Positions 18,340-27,538 are shown, counted from the stretch's first letter. The stretch: 64,000 nucleotides of DNA from Fictibacillus solisalsi (GCF_900103485.1 NZ_FNHW01000001.1:2253057-2317056), one strand, 5' to 3'. Made by a program: numbers and translations. Notes: generated by a model from the letters alone, not told the origin.

Positions 18340-18523
18340 AACATTTTAGACAAATTCTAGTGGTTGATTTCCGTTCCGGTTTGCTCGCTTTTACCGGAGC
18401 AAGCGACTACTTGATCCCAGCTGGACAAGGATGCCGAGGCAGCAAAATGGGAGTTTACTTTTGGGGATCTCCAATTTCACACTCCATCAACTGTCAATGA
18501 AGAAATTACATAAGGCAGGCAAA
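18340..18523. other. Non-coding interval with a possible decayed sequence
   Basis: Between ytnP and trmB no gene has a usable start. TGGTTGATTTCCGTTCCGG followed by GCTCGCTTTT (18359-18390) resembles the ends of a repeat common in Bacillaceae intergenic DNA. A plus-strand frame from about 18414 (TCCCAGCTGGAC...) to TAA near 18509 reads as protein-like but has no start, so it may be a gene relic. Confidence 0.25.
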
Positions 18524-18550
18524 TAAAAAAACCCGGCAACGTGGTCCGGG
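18524..18550 (-). terminator. Terminator of trmB
   Basis: CCCGG/CCGGG stem with a 9-nt loop and T7 on the minus strand, beginning at the trmB stop codon. Confidence 0.75.
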
Positions 18551-19198
18551 TCAATTCTTTGATCGGAATTGGGCTTCTGTGCGATAGATCCTGAAGCCTT
18601 TGGAAGAGAATTTTTCTTCGTATTCCGTCATAATGTTTCCTTCATAATCACTATTGTGCAAATCAAGCCAAACCTGATTTAAAACCATTCCGTATTTTGA
18701 AAAGCTGTGAAGCGAGTACTCAAACAGGCCCTGGTTGTCGGTTTTAAAATGAATTTCACCGTTTTCCTTAAGAATAGTTTCGAATATCGCAAGGAAAAAT
18801 TCATGAGTCAACCGGCGTTTTTCATGCTTGTTTTTTGGCCATGGATCAGAAAAATTCAGATACACCCTGTCCACTTCACCCGGCTCAAAAAAGTCAGTCA
18901 GCTTTTGTGCATTTTCACGAATGATTTTAACGTTTCCGATGTTTTCCTCAACGATTTTTTCCAAAGCGGAAACGATAATGCTATCGTAAATTTCCATTCC
19001 GATATAATTAATGTCCGGATGGGCTTTTCCCATACCCGTGACAAATTGGCCTTTTCCTGTTCCAACTTCAATATGGATGGGATTGTTATTCCCAAAGTAC
19101 TCGTGCCATCTGCCCTTTAATTCGGCAGGATTTTGGGCAACAATTTCGGGATACTCCTGTAGTTTTTCTTTTGCCCACGGTTTAAAACGCTGACGCAT
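18551..19198 (-). CDS. trmB: tRNA (guanine-N7-)-methyltransferase TrmB
   Basis: SAM-dependent enzyme that forms m7G46 in tRNA variable loops. The 215-residue Rossmann-fold protein has the SAM motif [12 protein letters not shown] near residue 43 and the TrmB signature [16 protein letters not shown] near residue 118. It is the same size as B. subtilis YtmQ and in the same position, between ytnP and ytzH. The frame starts at ATG 19198 with an A/G-rich AGAAAGGAAG SD. Confidence 0.95.
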   Translation of the reverse strand: MRQRFKPWAKEKLQEYPEIVAQNPAELKGRWHEYFGNNNPIHIEVGTGKGQFVTGMGKAHPDINYIGMEIYDSIIVSALEKIVEENIGNVKIIRENAQKLTDFFEPGEVDRVYLNFSDPWPKNKHEKRRLTHEFFLAIFETILKENGEIHFKTDNQGLFEYSLHSFSKYGMVLNQVWLDLHNSDYEGNIMTEYEEKFSSKGFRIYRTEAQFRSKN

Positions 19199-19296
19199 TA
19201 TAATCTTCCTTTCTTAACTCAGTGCCAGTTCATAACCCCGACATTTTATCATGAAGTATATAAAAAGAGAAAGCGACTCCTGCTGGTTTTCCTTCC

Positions 19297-19321
19297 AAAA
19301 AAAAGAACTCTAACCGAGTTC
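19297..19321 (-). terminator. Minus-strand terminator upstream of ytzH
   Basis: GAACTC/GAGTTC stem with a 5-nt loop followed by T8 on the minus strand. The only minus-strand gene that could use it is ytmP, whose transcript would then cross ytzH in antisense. Confidence 0.55.
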
Positions 19322-19397
19322 AGCCATGGATAAATTCAGGGGTTTTCCATACCCTATATTTACTTGGATCACCCACTAAAAAAAGGATGTGAACAAC

Positions 19398-19679
19398 ATG
19401 CCTCTTGATTATACTCACCAGTTAACACTGCTTCGTGATATTCTTCAGGATCACCATACGGACTGCAATGGCACCCCACAGGAATGTGCTCAATTGGAAC
19501 GCCTGGCCAACCATCTTATGCAGCACGGAAGCGTGAACAGTGACGTAAAAAACGTGCTTGGACTGATCAACACCTACAGCCATGATGGCTCTACCCATGA
19601 TAACCTCCAACAGCATATAACCGATCACAAGATGCATATTGAAACCTGGCTGAATACCATTCAGGGTCCCCAGGGCTGA
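19398..19679 (+). CDS. ytzH: YtzH-like protein
   Basis: A 93-residue soluble helical protein matching B. subtilis YtzH in length and place (between trmB and ytmP). Features are LDYTHQLTLLRDILQDHHTD, a central ECAQLERLANHLM helix and the C-terminal YSHDGSTHDNLQQHI. Function unknown. ATG 19398 has SD AAGGATG 8 nt upstream; an in-frame GTG three codons earlier is too close to it. It is convergent with ytmP, with no hairpin between them. Confidence 0.82.
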   Translation: MPLDYTHQLTLLRDILQDHHTDCNGTPQECAQLERLANHLMQHGSVNSDVKNVLGLINTYSHDGSTHDNLQQHITDHKMHIETWLNTIQGPQG

Positions 19680-19730
19680 CCACTTAAACACATGGATTCC
19701 CCGGGCAATAAATGGAAAAAATGTCGAAAC

Positions 19731-20525
19731 TTAATTAATATAGTAGCTTTCTCGCAAAATTTGTTTTAAAAAATTATACCAGTACTCTTTTTCGGCATCT
19801 TGCTTTCGCTGCCCATGCCAGAAAACAGACTGGATGGTTTGAGCGACAATGTACCAGTGCATTCTCCGCTGAAGGTCAACGGTCAAGTCAACGCCATAGA
19901 CAGAAAGCCATTGCGCCCAATTGTCACGCGGGATATACCAATACAGCAATAATCCGAGATCCAGTGCAGGGTCGGCAATCATCGCTCCATCCCAATCAAT
20001 CAGGAAAAGCTCGTTGGTTTCGCTCACCATCCAGTTGTTATGATTCACGTCACAGTGACAGACAACTTTTTTATCATGATGAATTACGTTTTTCTGCATC
20101 TTCAAATAAGAAACGGCTTCTTTGATTTTAGGCGGGCATTCCTGCTCCGATTGGATATTGGCTTCAATCTCATCAATAATCAGTTCAGGAGTAAGCGGCT
20201 TTTTCCCCAAACGCTTTAACATATCAAGCAGTTCAGAAGATCCGTGTATTCTGCCAAGCAGTCTTCCAACGGCATCGTTATTCATTTCCGAAGCCTTTAG
20301 TTCCCTGCCGTTCAGCCATTTTTGGGCGGTAATGACATCTCCGTTGCCCAATCTCTTTGTCCATAACAATTTCGGAACAATTCCCTCCGCAGAGAGTACT
20401 GCAAGAAAAGGTGATGAATTGCGCTTTAGAAAAAGGGTCTGATCTTCATATTTAGCTTGGTATGCTTCTCCTGTTGCTCCGCCGGCTGGCATGATTTGCC
20501 AGCCTTTGCCTAGTAAATGTTCCAA
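19731..20525 (-). CDS. ytmP: Phosphotransferase/kinase-fold protein YtmP
   Basis: A protein of the aminoglycoside phosphotransferase/choline-kinase fold (APH). PAGGATGEAY is the glycine loop. HCDVNHNNWM contains the Brenner-type catalytic Asp and Asn, and LIDWDGAMIADPALDLG holds the metal-binding Asp. The substrate is unknown. I place the start at TTG 20525 because AAGGTG lies 6 nt upstream (264 residues); ATG 20546 gives seven more residues but has no good SD. Orthologue of B. subtilis YtmP by synteny. Confidence 0.83.
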   Translation of the reverse strand: MEHLLGKGWQIMPAGGATGEAYQAKYEDQTLFLKRNSSPFLAVLSAEGIVPKLLWTKRLGNGDVITAQKWLNGRELKASEMNNDAVGRLLGRIHGSSELLDMLKRLGKKPLTPELIIDEIEANIQSEQECPPKIKEAVSYLKMQKNVIHHDKKVVCHCDVNHNNWMVSETNELFLIDWDGAMIADPALDLGLLLYWYIPRDNWAQWLSVYGVDLTVDLQRRMHWYIVAQTIQSVFWHGQRKQDAEKEYWYNFLKQILRESYYIN

Positions 20526-20691
20526 AACGTTCACCTTCAATCTCATGCGGAAAATTATGTCCTATATATATCGGTCGATTCCCACGTTTACCGTACACAA
20601 TTTTATAAAAACCTCTACGAATACATTATTTTAACACAGCCTCATCAAAATTCGTACATATTTATATGACAACCTGTCTTTTCGCGGGTTT

Positions 20692-22857
20692 TTATACTGA
20701 AAGCTGCACGGCCATTGTAAATCCAAGAGGCGGAAGCAACAGCTTTCGTGCTTCAGTCTCATACAGGCCATCCTCTTTAACTTCCATGTCTTCTGCGATT
20801 ACCTGCCATTTTCCCGGCTCAGGAAGAGACACATTTTTTTCTTCAAGATGACCATTGAACAATAAAACAATATCCTGCCATGTGTCCATTTCTTCCACCT
20901 TTTTTAAGAAAACCCCAAACACACCATCGGGCAGTTCCCCAAGGTTGGAAACATGGGCCGCAATATCTGCTGGATGATCCATTCGAAAGGCTGGATGATG
21001 CTGTCTGATCCGGATTAGCTCCTGTATATATTGAACATCTGCTGCAAATTTCGCCCGCCTCTCCCAATCCAGACGATTGATCAGATCTCCCGACCGATAG
21101 CTGTTTCCATCGCCTTGCTTTGTCCGGAAAAATTCCTGCCCCGCATGGATAAAAGGAACTCCCTGAGAAAAAAGGGCCAGTGCGGTTCCCAGCAAATGAC
21201 GCCTGCGGAGAATAGCTTCGTCCTCGTGGGGATGGAGGATCTTAAGCCGGTCCCATAAGGTATGGTTGTCATGACACTCAATATAATTGATGCTTTGGCC
21301 TGGAGTTCTAAAAAGTCTGTGATCACCGCTGTTGCCGGAAACATTCTCAAAAAGTCCATTCAGCATGCCCGCATTTCCGTTGATAAACCCGCCCTGGGCT
21401 TCGTTAAAAATGTTGCCTTTCACATGATCACGGAAACGATCATTAAAAAATGAGATGCCAGGCATTCGTACAGCAGAATCTATACAGGCTTTTTGGTCTT
21501 CGTCAAGCCATGTATCCATCTTCCAGCCTTCACCCAACAGGAAGATGGACGGATCTTCTCTGGACAGCTCTGTAAACAGGAGGTTCATTGTATCAATATC
21601 ATGGATGCCCATCAAATCAAAACGAAAGCCGTCCACGTGATATTCGTTTTTCCAATAAAGAACCGAATCCAGCATAAATTTTCTCATCATAAATCGTTCT
21701 GAGGCAGTATCATTTCCCACACCCGTCCCATTAACAGGATTTCCGCCATAATCGAACCTGAAATAATAGCCGGGAACAATTTTTTCAAAATCAGAGGTTT
21801 CTCGGATAAAAACATGATTATACACAACATCCATAATTACACGCAGCCCTTTATTATGGAGGGCTGCAATAAGCGCTTTATATTCGCTGATCCTGGTAAC
21901 CGGATCAGTCGGGTCCGTGGCATATGATCCTTCGGGTACATTGAAATGCAAGGGATCATAACCCCAGTTATACTCGGTGTCAGCCTTTAATTCATCAATG
22001 CTGCCATAATCGTTCACCGGCAAAATCTGCACATGAGTTATGCCAAGTGATGATAAATAGTCGAGCCCAGTGCTGAACTGTCCGGGGGCGGTGGTCCCGC
22101 TTTCCGTAAATCCCATAAACTTTCCTTTGTATTGAATTCCGCTTAACGGATGAATGGAAAAATCCCTGACATGCACTTCGTAAATGATGCTGTCGGTCTT
22201 TTTAATCGGAGGAGGCACCGACGTTTTCTCCCATCCAAGGGGATGGGTTTTATTCATATCCACAATGACTCCCCTTGTTCCGTTCACCGTTACGCCTTTT
22301 GCATAGGGATCCACCGCTTCATTCACACTGTGATTGACGCGCACGAGAAAGGTATATTCATGCAAATGATGATCCCCTTCAAGATCTGCTGACCAAACGC
22401 CCTTCTCTCCTCTGTTCATGGGATATTCAAAAGCTGTGCTTGAACTGGTAAACAGCTTTAAACGGACAGAGGAAGCAGTTGGAGCCCACAGCTTAAATAT
22501 GGTCCGTTCCTGTGAATAAGTGGCTCCCAAATCCCGCTTATCGTAGGCATATAATTCATCGAACTCCTTGGTTCTTACGACAGCACCCGTTTTCAGAGGA
22601 ATCCTGCTGCCGTCCGGGCAAACCACCCAATAATCACGGTAAAGGGGAATTTTCTGATCGAGCACCATATGAAAAAGAAGACGATCCTCCAGCCGTTGCT
22701 CCGAGATTTTTTTGAGCGGGTAAACCTTTTCATTATCCGTCACGTCAAATTGGGCTTCTCTTGATACCTCAGTAAATATCACGATCGTAATCATCGTGAA
22801 GGTATCCAGATAAGCTTCGATTTGATCTGTATTGCTGATTCTCTTTTCCGTATCCAG
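20692..22857 (-). CDS. amyX: Type I pullulanase AmyX
   Basis: GH13 debranching enzyme that cleaves alpha-1,6 bonds of pullulan and glycogen fragments, with no signal peptide, so cytoplasmic. It has an N-terminal domain and CBM48 region, the type I pullulanase signature YNWGYDPLHFN, nucleophile region GFRFDLMG, acid/base LLGEGWK, and ECHDNHTLWD. The first ATG in frame (22794) removes the start of the conserved N-terminus: in-frame codons upstream read QIEAYLDTFTMITIV, like B. subtilis FEAYVDDMNIITVL. The only upstream start-like codon is CTG 22857, 7 nt after GGGGGTG, giving 721 residues (B. subtilis about 718). Start uncertain, function sure. Confidence 0.88.
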   Translation of the reverse strand: MDTEKRISNTDQIEAYLDTFTMITIVIFTEVSREAQFDVTDNEKVYPLKKISEQRLEDRLLFHMVLDQKIPLYRDYWVVCPDGSRIPLKTGAVVRTKEFDELYAYDKRDLGATYSQERTIFKLWAPTASSVRLKLFTSSSTAFEYPMNRGEKGVWSADLEGDHHLHEYTFLVRVNHSVNEAVDPYAKGVTVNGTRGVIVDMNKTHPLGWEKTSVPPPIKKTDSIIYEVHVRDFSIHPLSGIQYKGKFMGFTESGTTAPGQFSTGLDYLSSLGITHVQILPVNDYGSIDELKADTEYNWGYDPLHFNVPEGSYATDPTDPVTRISEYKALIAALHNKGLRVIMDVVYNHVFIRETSDFEKIVPGYYFRFDYGGNPVNGTGVGNDTASERFMMRKFMLDSVLYWKNEYHVDGFRFDLMGIHDIDTMNLLFTELSREDPSIFLLGEGWKMDTWLDEDQKACIDSAVRMPGISFFNDRFRDHVKGNIFNEAQGGFINGNAGMLNGLFENVSGNSGDHRLFRTPGQSINYIECHDNHTLWDRLKILHPHEDEAILRRRHLLGTALALFSQGVPFIHAGQEFFRTKQGDGNSYRSGDLINRLDWERRAKFAADVQYIQELIRIRQHHPAFRMDHPADIAAHVSNLGELPDGVFGVFLKKVEEMDTWQDIVLLFNGHLEEKNVSLPEPGKWQVIAEDMEVKEDGLYETEARKLLLPPLGFTMAVQLSV

Positions 22858-23032
22858 TATACTGCACCCCCAGTTTCAACCATGGCTTCATTAAACAATC
22901 CCAGCGTTTATGTATTGCCTGCTCATGATTGTTATTTACCTTTAAACGAGCCTGTTTGAAACCATTCTCTCTTACTTATTTTATCCAAAGATAAAGAAAA
23001 CAGAATTGGCTTTTTGAAACTTTATGCGAGAA

Positions 23033-23959
23033 CTACATTTTTATGGTCAGCATGGAGGGCAGCACACTGCAATCCACAGGCGTAGAACCAATGACTTCCC
23101 CATCGGCCTGTACAGTCAGGGGAGTTTGGCTGACAATGCTGAGATCGGTGCCGGTAAGCATTGTGACTCCTTTTTTATTTGAGTGGCGACCAAAAAAAAC
23201 AGTAAGAAAAAGAAACAGCACTTGCACAGGACTCAAATTATGTACAATACAGATTTCCAGTTTTCCGTCATAAGGCAAAGCTGATGGACATATTTTCATT
23301 CCGCCCCCATAATAGGGCAAATTGCCGGCTGCAATCAGCCAGACTGATGTAAACTCATAGGTTCTGCCATCAACCTTCACCATCACATCGCCAGGTTGGT
23401 AGGAAAAAAGCAGCCGCAGCGTACTGATTGTATAGGAAAGACTTCCGAGTCCGAACCGCTGCAGCCAATCTTTATACCAGGAGGCGTTCGTGAGTTTGGT
23501 TACTTCCCCGTCAAATCCAATTCCCGCCACACTGACAAATCTTCTGTGGAATCTTCCTTTACCTGCACTCCGCAAACAACCAACATCAATTCTCCGTACA
23601 CTGGTTCTGGTGTTTAAAATGGATTTAATTAACCGGTCCAAACGTTTTCGTTTACCAAGCCCGCGCATAACATCATTACCAGAACCGCAGGGCAAAAACC
23701 CAACCGGTATATCCTTTTTATGAAGCCCGTTAATTACCTCATGAATGGTTCCGTCTCCACCCACTATTATAATGGCCTCCGCCTGCTCGCCGTGGATGCT
23801 TTGGACCGTTTCAGCAAGCTTTTGGGCGTGCCCTTTGTCTTCCGTAAAAAAAGAGCGGTAAGGAACTCCTTCTGCTGCAAGGACCTCCTTTACCGCATTC
23901 CAGATTTTTCTGGCTTTCTTGCTTTTTGAATTAATAATAAAAAAGTAACCTTTTTTCAT
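23033..23959 (-). CDS. ytlR: YtlR, diacylglycerol/lipid kinase family
   Basis: A 308-residue soluble lipid kinase of the DAGK catalytic family. The nucleotide-binding motif IIVGGDGTIHEVINGL lies near residue 62, followed by FLPCGSGNDVMRGL, VAGIGFDGEV and the C-terminal VQADGEV. B. subtilis YtlR is not the housekeeping DgkB, and its lipid substrate is uncertain. It overlaps ytlP by 4 nt (ATGA), so the two genes are translationally coupled. Confidence 0.85.
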   Translation of the reverse strand: MKKGYFFIINSKSKKARKIWNAVKEVLAAEGVPYRSFFTEDKGHAQKLAETVQSIHGEQAEAIIIVGGDGTIHEVINGLHKKDIPVGFLPCGSGNDVMRGLGKRKRLDRLIKSILNTRTSVRRIDVGCLRSAGKGRFHRRFVSVAGIGFDGEVTKLTNASWYKDWLQRFGLGSLSYTISTLRLLFSYQPGDVMVKVDGRTYEFTSVWLIAAGNLPYYGGGMKICPSALPYDGKLEICIVHNLSPVQVLFLFLTVFFGRHSNKKGVTMLTGTDLSIVSQTPLTVQADGEVIGSTPVDCSVLPSMLTIKM

Positions 23960-24534
23960 GAATCATTACGGGCCCCTTTTAGAGGAATTTTTTCTATCAC
24001 CTGATATTTTGGGATTTTGTCCAAATGAGTTTCGTAAAGAACGATATCTTTCACATTAAAAGACCGTCCGGCCAGCGAAGCAAGCTCTTGCTCTACAAAC
24101 CCCTCATTTATAGTGGTCTCCGCATCCTTCCACCGTTTGGCCAGAGTAATATGTGGAGAATAGGCTCTTGATTCGAGGGTGAACCCTGCTTGTTCGCATG
24201 AGGCATGCACCTTTTTTTGCAGTTCGATCAAGGCCGGCTGTTTCTCTATTCCCAGCCAGAAAATACGGGGCTGCTGTTTTTTTCCAAAGAAACCGGATGT
24301 GGAAAGAGTCAACAAAAAAGCAGGACACTCCAGAAGCTCCTGATGCAAGATTTCTCGCAGTGAATCCAATTTCGTTTGATCTGCCTGTCCAAGAAAAGAC
24401 AGCGTCAGATGAAGATCTTCAGGATGAACCCACTGTTTAAAAGGAACCCTGCCTTTTAGCAAAAGGGTTCCTTCATGGATGGCATTTTTTATATGTACAG
24501 GCAGAGGAACTGCCGCAAAAACATGTCTGTTCAA
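23956..24534 (-). CDS. ytlP: RNA 2',3'-cyclic phosphodiesterase (2'-5' RNA ligase family) YtlP
   Basis: A 192-residue member of the 2H phosphoesterase superfamily (ThpR/LigT). The paired signatures HLTLSFLGQ (near residue 42) and HITLAKRW (near residue 131) are the two catalytic HxTx motifs that open 2',3'-cyclic phosphates at RNA ends. Upstream of ytlR in a two-gene operon, as in B. subtilis. No N-terminal export signal. Confidence 0.87.
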   Translation of the reverse strand: MNRHVFAAVPLPVHIKNAIHEGTLLLKGRVPFKQWVHPEDLHLTLSFLGQADQTKLDSLREILHQELLECPAFLLTLSTSGFFGKKQQPRIFWLGIEKQPALIELQKKVHASCEQAGFTLESRAYSPHITLAKRWKDAETTINEGFVEQELASLAGRSFNVKDIVLYETHLDKIPKYQVIEKIPLKGARNDS

Positions 24535-24678
24535 AAGGGACCATCTCCATTATCAGGAATTAATTTAATTTTACCAAAAAGAGCGCAAAAACCCAAAAAA
24601 GCCGGAAGATTTTCATTTAAAAGCTCCATTTGATATACTTTTACACATAATCAGTAAAAGACAGGGATGTGCAAATCA

Positions 24679-25611
24679 ATGAAAGTTGTTCAAAACATCG
24701 CGGACTTGATCGGTGATACTCCACTTGTCCGTTTAAACCGTCTGCCCGATCCTGAAGGAGCAGCCGTTTATGTAAAACTCGAATTCTATAATCCAAGCCG
24801 AAGCCTGAAGGACAGGGCTGCGTATAATATGCTGGTTCAAGCTGAACAATCCGGCCAGTTAAAACCGGGTGATACGATTATCGAGCCAACCTCCGGCAAC
24901 ACAGGAATCGGTTTGGCCATGAACGCCGCTGCCAGAGGATATAAGGCGATCATTGTGATGCCCGATACCATGACAGCTGAACGAATCAATCTTTTGAAAG
25001 CCTATGGAGCAAAAGTTGTTCTTACCCCTGGTGATGAAAAGATGCCAGGAGCGATTAACAAAGCGAAAGAATTACTGGCGGCCAATCCGGATAAAAGCTT
25101 CATGCCGATGCAGTTTGAAAATGAAGCGAACCCGGATGCTCACCGCACCACAACCGCAGTTGAAATTATTGAAGCTATGAACGAACTTGATAAGCCACTG
25201 AGCGCGTTTGTTGCTCCAGCAGGCACAGGCGGTACGATTACAGGCACTGGTGAAACATTAAAAGAAGCTTTTCCTGAAATGACCGTCCATGTGGTTGAGC
25301 CTGCAGGATCGCCTGTATTATCCGGCGGCAAGCCGGGTAAACATAAACTTGTGGGAACCAGCCCTGGTTTTATTCCTTCGATTCTTAATCAGAAGGTGTA
25401 CGATGAAATTATCAGGGTTGAAGACGAGCCGGCCTATACAGCCGTGAGAAGGCTGGCTGCCGAGGAAGGCATTTTGGTCGGCCCTTCATCCGGAGCTGCC
25501 GTTCACGGAGTCATCGAGGTGGCTAAAAAACTTTCCAAGGACGATATTGTCGTTTGCATGACATGTGATTCAGGAGAACGCTATCTGTCCTCTGATTTGT
25601 TTCAATTTTAA
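24679..25611 (+). CDS. ytkP: Cysteine-synthase family PLP enzyme YtkP
   Basis: A 310-residue fold-type II PLP enzyme that resembles O-acetylserine sulfhydrylase. The Schiff-base Lys is in NPSRSLKDRAAYNM, the substrate loop is EPTSGNTGIG, the phosphate-binding loop is PAGTGGTITGTGE, and GPSSGAAVHG lies near the C-terminus. B. subtilis YtkP is a CysK paralogue, so this may not be the main cysteine synthase. ATG 24679 has SD AGGGATG; the earlier ATG at 24667 lies inside that SD. It is divergent from ytlP and ends at a 16-bp terminator. Confidence 0.85.
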   Translation: MKVVQNIADLIGDTPLVRLNRLPDPEGAAVYVKLEFYNPSRSLKDRAAYNMLVQAEQSGQLKPGDTIIEPTSGNTGIGLAMNAAARGYKAIIVMPDTMTAERINLLKAYGAKVVLTPGDEKMPGAINKAKELLAANPDKSFMPMQFENEANPDAHRTTTAVEIIEAMNELDKPLSAFVAPAGTGGTITGTGETLKEAFPEMTVHVVEPAGSPVLSGGKPGKHKLVGTSPGFIPSILNQKVYDEIIRVEDEPAYTAVRRLAAEEGILVGPSSGAAVHGVIEVAKKLSKDDIVVCMTCDSGERYLSSDLFQF

Positions 25612-25621
25612 TATTCACAGC

Positions 25622-25664
25622 AAAGGTGGCCATCATCCGCATCAAACAGATGATGGCCACCTTT
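25622..25664. terminator. Bidirectional terminator between ytkP and pepV
   Basis: Perfect 16-bp stem AAAGGTGGCCATCATC with its complement, 11-nt loop, T5 on the plus strand and an A/T tract on the other, between convergent genes. Confidence 0.9.
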
Positions 25665-25673
25665 TTCTTTGCT

Positions 25674-27074
25674 TTATTTAGCCAGTTCATAAATCGCCTC
25701 CGCATAGATAGCAGCAGCACTGAACAAATCCTCCAGAAACATATATTCATCCTTCTGGTGGGCCACGTCTTCCCTTCCCGGGAACAGGGCTCCAAACGCT
25801 ACTCCTGCCACAAGCGATCTGGCATACGTTCCTCCCCCTATGGCAATCGGTTTTCCGGAATGCCCCGTTTGCTCTTCATATACTTTTTTCAGCGTTTGAA
25901 CGACGGTATGCTGCTCATCCACAAAATGGGGGGTGGTGTGCTTGGTAACCTTAATCGTAAACCCTTCTCTTTTCGCCAATTTTCCTAGGATCTCCAAGAC
26001 CGCATCACCAGAGTGTGTGACCGGGTAACGGATATTGAGTCCGATAGAACCTCCATCTTCCCTGTGATAGTTAAACACTCCAGCATTAACGGTCAGCGTC
26101 CCGCTCACTTTATCTTCTGCCATGATGCCTAATTTTTCTCCCGAGTTGTCCATCAGGTGTTCTTCTATAAATTGAAGGAATGATGAACCTTGGTGATCCA
26201 AAGTAAGCTGAGATAGAAAACTCGCCAGCATGCCCCCGGCATTCACACCAAATTCAGGGGTGCTGCCATGGGCGGACTTTCCTGTCAGATAAAAGCGCTG
26301 CACGTCCCCTTCTTCCTCTATTCCACCCGTTAAGTGGTTCTCATTCAAAAAATCCTGAAAACGGTCCTGCCATTTATTTGCTGTTATCACATGAGCTTCG
26401 GCCCGGTCAGGAACCATATTTAATCGTAAACCAGACTGAAAGGATTGTAAAACAGCCTCCGACTGCTCCCCCTCTTTGACCATTTCTTGTTTCATCGTCA
26501 CATTCATCATGCCCTTTTCTGCATGAATAATTGGAAAATCCGCATCCGGCGCAAAGCCGGCCGATGGCATTTCTTCCTGCTTAAAATAATGGTCTACACA
26601 TCTCCATTGGCTTTCTTCGTCTGTTCCAAGAATCAGCCGTACGCGCTTCGATAAAGGAAGATTTAATTCTTTAATAATTTTCATTCCATACCACGCGGCC
26701 ATCGTTGGACCTTTGTCATCAATGGCTCCTCTGGCAAAAATTTTGCCGTCCTTAATTTCACCACCAAATGGATCCACTGTCCAACCGTCTCCTTCTGGAA
26801 CGACATCCAAATGCCCGAGAACGCCAATCAGTTCCTTCCCGGTCCCCATTTCAATATGGCCGGCATACCCATCCACATTTTTGACAGTCATCCCCGCGTT
26901 TTCGCCAAGCCCCAGCATATATTCCAGAGCGGCAGCGATTTCAGGACCAAAGGGCGCATTCTTGGTTGCATTGTCTTCATCCAAAATACTTCTGATTTGC
27001 AGCAGTCCCTGTGTGTCGTTCAGAAATGCATCTTTTCTTGTCTCGACTTCCTTTTTCCAATTTACATCGTTCAT
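25674..27074 (-). CDS. pepV: M20 dipeptidase PepV
   Basis: A 466-residue zinc dipeptidase of family M20A. Metal and catalytic motifs are GHLDVVPEGDGW (His and Asp), ARGAIDDKGPTM (bridging Asp), GTDEESQWRC (catalytic Glu-Glu), APDADFPIIHAEKG, and the C-terminal AIGGGTYARS. It works in the cytoplasm on dipeptides, including D-Ala-containing ones in related enzymes. ATG 27074 is set by SD AAAGGTGA and family length (about 463); the open frame upstream is not part of the protein. Confidence 0.92.
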   Translation of the reverse strand: MNDVNWKKEVETRKDAFLNDTQGLLQIRSILDEDNATKNAPFGPEIAAALEYMLGLGENAGMTVKNVDGYAGHIEMGTGKELIGVLGHLDVVPEGDGWTVDPFGGEIKDGKIFARGAIDDKGPTMAAWYGMKIIKELNLPLSKRVRLILGTDEESQWRCVDHYFKQEEMPSAGFAPDADFPIIHAEKGMMNVTMKQEMVKEGEQSEAVLQSFQSGLRLNMVPDRAEAHVITANKWQDRFQDFLNENHLTGGIEEEGDVQRFYLTGKSAHGSTPEFGVNAGGMLASFLSQLTLDHQGSSFLQFIEEHLMDNSGEKLGIMAEDKVSGTLTVNAGVFNYHREDGGSIGLNIRYPVTHSGDAVLEILGKLAKREGFTIKVTKHTTPHFVDEQHTVVQTLKKVYEEQTGHSGKPIAIGGGTYARSLVAGVAFGALFPGREDVAHQKDEYMFLEDLFSAAAIYAEAIYELAK

Positions 27075-27225
27075 GTTATGATTCACCTTTCTTATAGATC
27101 TATATGTATGATTTACCATTTCCGGATGGTACATCCTGATGATGGACAAAACCTTCTTTTATTTTAGCCGATTGGGTCAAAAAGGTGAAAAATTTTAAAA
27201 AACGTTCGGAAAAGAGCCAACTTGT

Positions 27226-27254
27226 TTGCTTTTTTCACTATAATGAAGTATAAT
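27226..27254 (+). promoter_or_regulatory. Sigma-A promoter in the pepV-ytzE interval
   Basis: TTGCTT (27226-27231), a 17-nt spacer and a consensus TATAAT (27249-27254), reading rightward. No annotated gene starts directly downstream; a terminator follows about 145 nt later. Confidence 0.7.
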
Positions 27255-27260
27255 ATCGCG

Positions 27261-27431
27261 TAAATAGGAGGTGTGGTTGTTATATTCGTACAAATGAATG
27301 CCTGTTTTTGTAACTATAAACAGTGACATTTCTATGCTGCAAAGCCGCCAATCATCCGAGATATAGAGAAACATGATACTTAAGATCATGGCCAAGCAGC
27401 GAAGAACCAGAAAGTGGAGTCTTCGCTTTTT
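27261..27431 (+). ncRNA. Candidate ~170-nt small transcript or leader upstream of ytzE
   Basis: The consensus promoter just upstream and an intrinsic terminator (27399-27431: GCGAAGA/TCTTCGC, inner CCA/TGG, then T5) bracket this stretch. It contains AGGAGG (27266-27271) followed 5 nt later by TTG and a six-codon frame (M-L-Y-S-Y-K). It may be an independent sRNA or an attenuated leader of ytzE, which begins 108 nt beyond the terminator. I could not match it to a known RNA family. It fills most of the 464-nt gene-free gap 27075-27538. Confidence 0.45.
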
Positions 27432-27538
27432 ATGTTCATTCTCGTATTTAAAGAAAACTTAAACAATTCATCATAATAAATTAAAGAACGGCCACTATAA
27501 TTTATTATGAACAACAATACTGTATAGGGAGTGGTTTT

